Assembly: GCA_021234155.1 (NCBI GenBank)
Contig: JAJEKV010000019.1
Span: 5,716,284-5,780,283, forward strand
Source of the DNA: Isoetes taiwanensis
Taxonomy: Eukaryota > Streptophyta > Lycopodiopsida > Isoetales > Isoetaceae
DNA: 64,000 nt
Reading direction: 5' to 3'
The notes under the pieces were generated by a model that did no database searches, was not told the DNA's origin, and saw nothing but the letters and a program-made list of their open reading frames with translations. Numbering within the stretch: position 1 is the stretch's first letter; each line of letters opens with the position of its first letter. The position numbers and the translations under genes were made by a program. Positions 55,917-64,000 of this stretch are shown here, in pieces.

Positions 55917-58382
55917 ATGGCTCTCAAAAGCAAAAATTACCCTAAATTTCTCTCCATTCTTCACGCTTTTGCTGAATTCGCGCCCTCTGATCGACCCGAG
56001 CTTCTCAAACAGTTAAGATCCTTCCATGAAAATCCCAAAAATTTCATTTTCTTTGGTAATTTCGCTAACTCATGCATTGGGCAGCCTTCAATGGATCCGT
56101 TATCTTTTAGAGTCCCATGCTGGGATAATCTTTCCAAGGATCTGGATTTCTTAGGCCGGCTTCCAAGCATTGATCCCGTCCTCGAACTTCCTATTGCTTA
56201 TGGGGATAAAAGATCGGATCAACCAATGTCTTCAGATGCTACCATGGACAAGATCCTAGGAGATATCCGCCCTTTCAAGGGTCCATTCAGTGCCAGAAAG
56301 AAGGCTACTTTCAATGGTATTTCCTTAAATCTCCCTTCTGTTCATGCAAAATTAAACTCATTCCATGACTCTGCTGTAATTGTTAAAACTAATAAGCATG
56401 GGATTAAACTAGACAAGCTTTGGTCTTTCTGCCTGAACCTTCAGAAGGGCATGCTTATAAATGCTGTCTACTGGCTTCACTTCCCTTATATTATGATTGA
56501 ATGTGGCAGTAAAAGATCTGCCAATTTTCTTTAAAATCATGTTCCAATGGCTTTTGAATCATTTCAACTTACCTTTCTTAAATGGGATCCCAAATTTGAA
56601 GTAGCCAATTTGGACAATCTTTGTGTTGCTTCCACCACCCTTCATGGTCTAAACCCAATATACTGGAATGAAGACTGTCTTAAACTCCTATTTGACTCAA
56701 TTGGTTCCTATATTTGCACTGAATTCTCCCCCTATAGACCACCCCGCTCCATTGTCCAGCTTGATATTTCCAAAGACATTTCCCTCCACATCCCCATTCA
56801 AGACGTTTTTGGGAAAGACGCCTTTCTGGATTTGAGATGGTCAAGCTTGCCAGCTCAGTGCCAAAATTGTAAGATTAGACACTTTTGATACGACTCCTGC
56901 AAGGATTTATCAGCTACTTGTGAGCAAAATTCCAATGTTCCTATAAAGTTATCTGATAACTGTCGAGTCAATGAGCAGGTCAACCAAAAAGTCAATATCA
57001 GTAATAAGGTCAACAGTCAGCAGATTAAGCAAAATTCAAATGGATCAGTTATTGATCATCAAGACCCTGACATTGGTGATCCATGCATTTTCTCCAAGGA
57101 TAGCAATTTTTAGTGGACTAAAGTTAATGGCAGCTACAAAAGAATTCAAAGAAGAAAGCAGTTAAGAGAAGCAGAACTTAAGAATGAGGAAGCATCTAAT
57201 AAAGGAAAGCCTAGAGGTGATTTTGTGAAGACCCTCAGGAATGGTAAAGCTCAGCATGCAGAACCATGAAAATTCTGCCAAAACCACTGATAAGGATAAC
57301 AGTTTCTCAAAAATCAGTAATTTGCATGACACATTGAACAAAATTATTATGGATGCAAAGTTTTTTGCCAAGAACAAGGAGAATGCTGATATTCTCGATT
57401 CCTACATGGTTAAGAATGGTCCATTAAACAAGAAAAATAAACATGGTAAATCTCTGAAACAAAATAGGCTGGAAAATGAACAGTCTATGAATGAACAGTC
57501 TATGATTGATCCCAAAGATACTCTGGTGGAGGTTGTTCCAGCTCCTATTACTACTTCACCAATGGAGAACAATCAAATTATTCTTCCAATGAATGTTGCT
57601 GAATCAAGTAAGGTTCAAGAGATGGCTGCTGATCACTTAGTTAGTAACTCTAACCAATTCCAGGTATTAGCTAACCTTAACCCTGAACTTGATTTGGAGG
57701 TTTTGTTGAGCAAACCATGTGAAGGCAAGTTGAACCCTATGCAATCCCCAATTATTGATCTTTCACCAGCCCCTGATCCCCCCCCCCCCATCCTTCAAAT
57801 ATTGCCTTGGAAATTGCTCAGCAGCTGGCATCTTTGCAAGAGGGCCTCAGTGCACATGGCCAACACTACTGTCAGTATAATCTTATGGATGAAGAAATTG
57901 TACAAGATACTCCAGAAAGGGATGCAACTGGCCTGGAATATGACAATAATTGGTTGGATAGTGATAAGAATTTGGCAGCTGACTCTACTCAAGAAATTAC
58001 TGTTGTCCTGCAAGAAGACCTAACTCAGCCTGAGGAAAACAACAATCCAGGTCATGTTTCTTCTCTTTCCCCATCTTTTATGCATAATCTTCCTAATCTT
58101 CCTGTCTCTCCTAAAAATAGAATGTTTGAATTCATTCCTGGAGGATCCTCAGATATTAGTGAAGATGAGATTGAAAATGCAAATGATAAAGAAAATTGGG
58201 AAGGGGATAAATTTCTTGTTGATTGCTCTATTGCTGGATTAACTGCTAAATCTGAATCCTCTAGGCCCAATGCCTCTAAGTATAAGAAACATAGTTCAAC
58301 TCTTGCTGACCTCACTAATACTCCTGCTGCTAATACTAGAAGTAAACATAGAAAAGGGAAAAAGAAAAAAAGATATATTTAA
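55917..58382 (+). pseudogene. L1 ORF1 (RNA-binding, CCHC zinc knuckle)
   Basis: Begins MALKSKNYPKFLSILHAFAE. The central region (INAVYWLHFPYIMIECGSK, stop at 56532, then MAFESFQLTFLKWDPKF and VASTTLHGLNPIYWNEDCLKLL) matches the DUF4283 nucleic-acid-binding domain of plant L1 ORF1. Then PAQCQNCKIRHF, a stop in place of a residue, YDSC: a CCHC knuckle. The C-terminal third is low-complexity and ends Lys-rich (NTRSKHRKGKKKKRYI). At least three stops or frameshifts (56532, 56888, 57110, and a frame change at about 57780 in a C10 run). Confidence 0.82.
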
Positions 58383-58440
58383 CTTTCTGGTTTGCTGCTT
58401 CCTTTTCCTTTTTCTTGTTTTTTCAAAGCTCAAAGTATAA

Positions 58441-61400
58441 TGAGGATTTTATCTTGGAATGTTAGAGGAATTAAAGGTCCTATTAAAAGAAAAAGAGCTA
58501 TCTCTCAAATCAGGAATGTGATTTTGCTTCAAGAACTTAAACTTCCAAAATTTGAAACCTCTAATCTTGGTGACTGGATTTATCCAGGATCTCACTCCAC
58601 CTGGATTGAGGCCAATGATAGAAGTGGTGGCATCATTATGATCTGGAAAAGCCTTGAGCATCTTAGTTTCTTCAATTCCCCTTCTAAATTGTGGCAAGCT
58701 GTTACCTTCAAGTATCAAAATTCTGTCTTTGGTATTATTAACATCTATGCCCCAACTTGCCCCTGCTATGGACTGAAATTAACTCTTGGTTGCAGAATTC
58801 TTGGATTGGATTGTTGGAGGGGACTTTAATAATACCCCTTCATGGAACATGAAATTAGGGAATAAGGGCCATTTCCCACTCGCCATTAAGTTAACTTAAT
58901 TTAAACGATTGGTTATCTTTTAACTTAACCGAAAAGAGATTATGCTTTCCCATCAAGGTCGTTAAGTTAAGACTAACTTAACGGATTATGAAGATATACA
59001 TTCCCACTAGACTTGTTAGGGGTCACTTAGGTTAAATTCAAAAAATCAACTTAACCTAACATTTACAATGAGTTGATGTTTCACACTAGTAGTTAAGAGA
59101 CTTTGTTAGGTTAGAGATAACTAAGTCCATTTCTCACTTTAGTTAAGAGATGCCATTAAGTTAAAGATATCTAAAATATTTCTTAGTTGTTGAAGCCAAC
59201 AATCCATGAAGAGATACAAGGTTTATTTTCGATCTCTTCTCTTTCTACATTTTCGATATTTTTTATCTGTCTCTATTTTCTCTCTCTCTATATTTCTCTC
59301 TTTTTTAACCTTAATTTGGATGTCTCATTATTTTTGGTGGGTGTCACATTTTTATTGGCATTGGAAAAGCCATAGGTACACGCTCCATGAAAAAAAATCT
59401 AAGAAATGTTTCCACTATCGAAAAAAGAACTACAAATTCTAGTCATTAGATGTTCAAATATGCCCAAAATATGCTCTAAGGTGCAAAAACTACCCTAGAT
59501 TCAATTCGATTCTAATGAATTGTCCCTTGAGCAAAGGAAATCCAAAAGGCTTTTGATCCTCAAGCTACTCTAGTCGTGAAATAAGCCATTTTTCATTAAA
59601 AAAAAAAAAAAAAAAAACTAGATTGTTACCCTTTCTCACTTAACAGTTAGGTTAAGTTAGTTCTTAACCGAAAGTTAAGTGTACCTTTCCTGGGTCACTT
59701 AACTTCTAGTTTAAAATAAGGGGTCCAGTTAAAGTTTTAATTTAACTTAACTTAACTATTATCAGTATGAAAGTGACTTGGTTAAGTTAACCATAGTTAA
59801 AATTTAACCAAGTCCTAACCTAACTGGTAGTAACTTAAGTGCTAGTGTGAAAGCAAGTTTTCGTTATTTACCCTATTTGACCTAACCTAACTGCCAGTGG
59901 GAATTGACCCTAACATTAATATGTCTGCCTCTGAGAGATGTAATTGGAATAATTTTATCTCTGATTCCTCCCTTGTGCATGTCCCTTCTTCTACAGCCTC
60001 CTTCACTTGGTCTAACAAGCAAAAAGGGGAAGAGGGTCTACTGTGCTCTTGATAGATTCTATGTTTGCAGTCCTAACTCTTCTCTTTGAGATAATTGTTT
60101 TGTTACAAGTGATGAAGGGAATATAATCTCTGATCACCAGCCACAATTCTTGTGTACAAGGCAATTGACTCAAATTCCAAGAGATGGAAATATTCCCTAC
60201 AAGTTCAATTGTGCTCTTCTTGAAAATGAATCATTTGTGAATGATTTCAAGGCTTTCTATCTTGATCTTCAATCTAATTGCAGTCATCAATCTATGAAAA
60301 GCTTTTATGCTAAGATTAAGAAAGCCAAAAGCTGGATTAAAGAATGGTCAAGGAAGAAGCATCTCACCAGATTGAAGGAGAAAGAGGACTTGTTAACTCA
60401 CATGAGAAACATAAGATCCCTGCTACAAGATGATCCATACAATCTTAACTTACAAGTGGGTGAAGAGTTAGTTGAAAATTACCTCAAAAGTATAGAGGAG
60501 ATTGAAGCTAAAAGCTCAACAATCAAGTGCAAAGTCAAATTTAATAAAGAAATGGATTGTGGTAGCTCAAGGTTCTTTTTTAAAGTAGCCAAAGCTAGGC
60601 TGCTGAGAAACTCTATTACTGAAATTAGAACTGATGCTGGTTTATGCTTAGATGATCCAAAGATTATCAGATCCTTCTTTCATGACAACTATGCCTCTGT
60701 TTTCTCTAAAATTGCCTCTCAAGACATTGACTCCTCAAGAGAAAGGAATTTTCTTGATCTGATAGATAAGATTATCCCTACTCCTATTGATACTATGGAT
60801 GAGTCTTTTATTGTTCCTCCTGCTGAGCATGAAATTCTTAAGATCTTTTGGTAAATGTAAATCCCCTGGTCCTGATGGCATTCCTAGTGAATTCTACATT
60901 CACTTCTGGAATCTTTTGAAAGATGATGTTATCTCAATGGTGAGAGGCGTTTGGGAAAATAATCACCTGCACTCATCCATCTCTGCTGGCCTCATTGCTC
61001 TTATACTTAAGATAGATAAACCATCTGCTTTTTCATATTGGAGGCCTATATCTCTCACCAATACTTCCTATAAAATTTGTGCCAAAGTCATTGCCAACAG
61101 AATCAAAGAGTATCTTCAGAAAAATATCTCACATTATCAATCTGCCTTCTTATCCAAGAGGTTTATTTTAGACAATTATATTACTGCCATGGAGGGTCTT
61201 CATTGGAATAAAGTCTCCAACCAAAATTGTGTGCTTCTAAAACTTGACTTCAAGAGAGCCTTTGACACTGTTAGATGGGATTTCCTAGACATTGCTCTCA
61301 CTAAGTTTGGTTTTCATCCTAAACTCAAGCTCTTAATTCATGGTCTGAATATTCACTCAAACTCTGCTGTCATTGTCAATGGATCTCCCTCTCAGTTCTT

Positions 61401-63240
61401 CCCTCTTTTTCGGGGTGTGAGACAGGGATGCCCCCTTGCTCCATACCTCTTCCTAATTGTGGCTGAGATGCTTACAAGGGCAGTAATTCATTCAAAAAAT
61501 CTAAGGGAGATTAGAGGTCTTCAAATGCCAAACAGTGAGGATTGCCTTACCATTTCTCAATATGCTGATGATACCTTTGCCTTCCTTGATGCTGATCTCT
61601 CTAATATTGAAGCTTTCTTGGAAATTATTAAGCAATTCTCAGCTGCCTCTGGTGTGAATCTAAATCTGGCCAAATCTGTTATCATAGGAGATAATATCCA
61701 GCCAAACTTTGCTGATATCAAGGTCCTCAATTGCAACCAAGCTTCTACTTTGTTGGGAATGCCTCTTTCTCTTAATCCCTCCTTGAAAGGTCTCTGGCAA
61801 CCTATCATTGATAGAATTAAGAAGAAGTTGAATCATTTTAGAGGGGGTCTATCTTTTGCAGGTAGGACTATTATTGCTAATTCAGTCCTTGCTAGCTCTC
61901 ACATCTACTTCTCTTCTGCCCTAGTGGCTCCTAAAGCTACCTATCAGGAAATTGAGAAACTTATAAGAAGATTCATATGGAAGGGGTCTCACTTAGTAGG
62001 TTGGAATTATGTTGCAAGGCCTAAGAAAAGTGGTAGTCTTGGTTGTAAGGATCTTCATCTGCAAGCTTGTGCCCTAGCTGGGAAATATGTGTGGAATTCT
62101 CTTGTGTCTAATTCTAGTCCTGCTTCTCAATTTGTAAAATTTTGGCTTCAGAGCTCTCAGGTGGATGGTCACCCTTCCTTAAGTCATATCTTGCCTGATT
62201 CCTGCTTCAATAATATTCACCCTGGTCCTAATACTTCCCCTCTCATGAAGAATATAATCATGGCTTGGAATAAAGTTCAAACTTGCTTTGAATATGCTGC
62301 CCTCAATGATCTTAACCTTCAAATGTCTATTTTCTGGAATCCTATCCTTAGTGATCATGCAAGCAATGTTTTGGCCTTGAGGCACCCAAGAATTTATAAA
62401 AAGTGGAATGATCATGGTTTTAGGCTGCTGAGTGATCTTTATTTAGATGGTAAATTTATTTCCTGGACAGCCATTAAGAGAATATTACAAGGTACATCAA
62501 GTGACAGAAAGATATATTACCATATCAGATCCATTCTACCTTACCTTTGGCTTAATAATGTGGTGCCTAAAGCTACTAACTGGAATTTGGATGGCAGATG
62601 TCAGTATAAGGTAAGTAAGATCTATTCACTACTCCCTCAAAAGCTTCTTCCAAATGGTCTATCTCTGAAGAGGATAGCAGGATTTTGTTTAATGAAGTGT
62701 GGCACTCTTATTGTTTTCCTAAGATAAGTTTCTTTATCTGGTTACTAGCAAATAAGAGTATCTCTACATTACAAATGGTCTCCAGAAGATATGAGAACAT
62801 CTTCCCAAATTGCCAGCTTGCTTGCAGCATGGAAGAGAGTACTGAGCACATTTTTCTATGTCCAAAGCTTAACTCTTTCTGGTCTTGGTTCAATGAGAAG
62901 CTAGGATTCCTCTTCCCCATGAAAGTTAATGGCAATCTCTTATCCTATATTCAAAGCAATTGCCTTTGCCAATACTATTATGTTCATTGCCTTATGGAAT
63001 ATTTGCAAAGCAAGAAACAAAGTTGTGTATGGTAAAAAGAACTTCTCTATCTTTTGGATTAAGATGCATTTCCAGCTTGACATTGAAGCTATTGCAACAG
63101 CTCACAAAAGGAAATTGGCCGACAAATATAACAGGAAGTGGGACTCACTTTAAGGGGGCTTTTGATTTGTTTGTCTCTAATTTATGTGTTATTAATTCTA
63201 ACTCTGTTTTTTGTGATGATTCTAGCATATCTGAGAGTGT
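58441..63240 (+). pseudogene. L1 ORF2 (endonuclease and reverse transcriptase), interrupted
   Basis: Endonuclease: MRILSWNVRGIKG, LLQELKLPKF, GGIIMIWKS, INIYAPT, then WIVGGDFNNT, interrupted at 58863 by the DNA element and resuming at 59911 with NMSASERCNW and FTWSNKQKG. RT: KCKSPGPDGIPSEFY, YWRPISLTNTSYKICAKVIANR, QSAFLSKRFILDN, KLDFKRAFDTVRWDFL, GVRQGCPLAPYLF, and the intact catalytic QYADDTFAFL near 61560. C-terminus: WHSYCFPKISFFIWLLANKSISTL, CSMEESTEHIFLCPKLNSFW (zf-RVT). There are a frameshift at 60850 and another at 62725, and no RNase H. The RT core is well preserved. Confidence 0.88.
58866..59910. mobile_element. PIF/Harbinger-like non-autonomous element, 1045 bp
   Basis: Terminal inverted repeat GGGCCATTTCCCACTCGCCA at the left and GGGTCAATTCCCACTGGCAG (minus strand) at the right, extending imperfectly to about 35 bp. 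Flanked by the 3-bp target duplication TAA (58863-58865 and 59911-59913). Removing the element and one TAA restores the L1 endonuclease reading frame (GN then NIN). Subterminal regions are filled with GTTAAGTTA/TTAACTTAA-type motifs on both sides, and the centre has an A19 run. No transposase gene is inside. Confidence 0.85.
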
Positions 63241-63812
63241 GTAAAGCCTTGGAGAGATGGATGACATCAAGAATGATGCAGACCAAGAACTTGAGCCCTT
63301 CTGGAGCAGCATAAATACTTGCATTGATGACGCTGCTGACAAGACAGAAGATTCCTACATTTTTGGATCTGCTGCACCTTTCTATGCATATTTCAATGCC
63401 AAATTGGATTCCCTCTGCTCCTAGACCTACCAATATCCTAAACCTACATTGGAACTTCTGGGATTGTTTTCTCATCTGCCTGAACATCCTTTGCTCAACC
63501 TTGCCTCCTAATCTTGTTTTGGTTTTAGCTAATACAGGTAATTACGGAAATTTGCTGGGGTCGTGACTCTTTTCCCTTCATCAACAGACTGTTAATTGTT
63601 AATTTTGACTTATTAACAGGTCAAGCTGTAAGTCGAATTACATTTTTGGACTAGTCCTCCATTCCAGTCACCTCATGGTGATGGACACAATCTAGGGACA
63701 TTTTGTTTCAGTGATCTATGCTATGTTTAGCAGATCAACCATGTACTTTTTCTCTTGATTAATGGAAAAACCAATTCTTACCCTAAAAAAAAAATAAAAA
63801 TAAAAAAAAATG

Positions 63813-64000
63813 GTATGATGTAAATCGATCTAGTTTTCTTTTGTGCTTACCCTTATTTGAAGTTTGAAGTTTGAATATTGGCTTTCAAGTAGACGATGTT
63901 AGTAGAAGTTTGAGATCATGACAAAAAATGGACAGAAGTTCGAGTTCAAGTACACGCTGGCAGAAAATCAATAAAGCCCTGAAGAACTTGGAGATTTTTC
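63813..64000. other. 3' flank of the L1 element, no gene seen
   Basis: AT-rich, with a short local duplication (AAGTTTGA/GAAGTTTGAA). No feature recognised. Confidence 0.4.

Larger units (their letters stand above)
55340..63812 (+). mobile_element. L1-type LINE, nearly full length, interrupted by a PIF/Harbinger-like element
   Basis: 5' UTR, ORF1 (55917-58382), ORF2 with endonuclease (58441), RT (about 60780-62500) and C-terminal zf-RVT region, 3' UTR, and a poly(A)-rich tail (63785-63810: AAAAAAAAATAAAAATAAAAAAAAA). The order, the CCHC-bearing ORF1 and the APE-type endonuclease identify a plant L1. It is relatively young compared with the other LINEs here: ORF2 keeps a 646-codon open RT stretch. 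A 1045-bp DNA element splits the endonuclease. Confidence 0.9.

Overview
The window is nuclear DNA of a land plant. Evidence: a five-exon chloroplast-type aspartate carbamoyltransferase gene (22225-24005, minus), a second intron-bearing gene for a putative organellar ABM-domain protein (49059-50990, plus), and a background of Ty3/gypsy, Ty1/copia, L1-type and other LINEs, hAT, PIF/Harbinger-like and Helitron-like remnants. Three LTR elements share the initiator-Met-tRNA primer site TGGTATCAGAGC. The low density of host genes and deep nesting of old, broken elements suggest a large repeat-rich genome. A gymnosperm is my guess, but species cannot be fixed from the sequence.

Layout: 1-3054 AT/pyrimidine-rich sequence starting with a 282-bp repeat (R1) that recurs at 15330 and in part, inverted, at 37990. 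3055-12480 a 5'-truncated LINE split by an 8.45-kb Ty3/gypsy element (3162-11610, minus). 14184-14394 two Helitron-like 3' ends. 15790-19250 a second decayed gypsy element. 20254-20690 an intronless acyl-carrier-protein retrocopy. 22225-24005 the aspartate carbamoyltransferase gene. 25134-34925 a Ty1/copia element with 5-bp TSD (ATTAA), split by a 5.0-kb piggyBac element (25642-30652) at a TTAA site in its RNase H domain. 35290-36090 shards of an SWC5/BCNT-like gene and a TPR-protein gene. 38.5-41.1 kb GC-richer local repeats with duplicated TATA-bearing segments and a tRNA-like SINE head. 41991-42096 a MITE. 43130-43620 head-to-head fragments of a CRINKLY4-like receptor gene. 47499 a Helitron-like 3' end. 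49059-50990 the ABM-domain gene. 51850-53755 a LINE. 53995-55230 a hAT remnant. About 55340-63812 an L1 element interrupted by a 1045-bp PIF/Harbinger-like insertion (58866-59910).

The outstanding system is the gypsy element at 3162-11610. Between its 5' LTR/primer-binding site and gag it carries about 4 kb of extra genes in the same orientation. The first (9490 to 8192) starts with the exact histone H3 N-terminus (ARTKQTARK after Met) and ends with an 89-residue H3 histone fold that is collinear and co-terminal with canonical H3 (about 49 of 89 identical by eye). A roughly 330-residue charged, proline-rich segment separates the two. The second (7499 to 5940) would encode about 520 residues of unknown function. 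Each gene has its own TATAAATA box about 80-100 bp upstream of its ATG, and each promoter is preceded by two copies of a 65-bp, gap-free, partly palindromic motif (four copies in all). I read this as a retrotransposon that captured a host histone H3 gene, rebuilt it with a long insert, and expresses it with a partner protein from internal, possibly co-regulated promoters. This copy is decayed: both accessory genes carry paired frameshifts and the element lacks RNase H, integrase and its 3' LTR.
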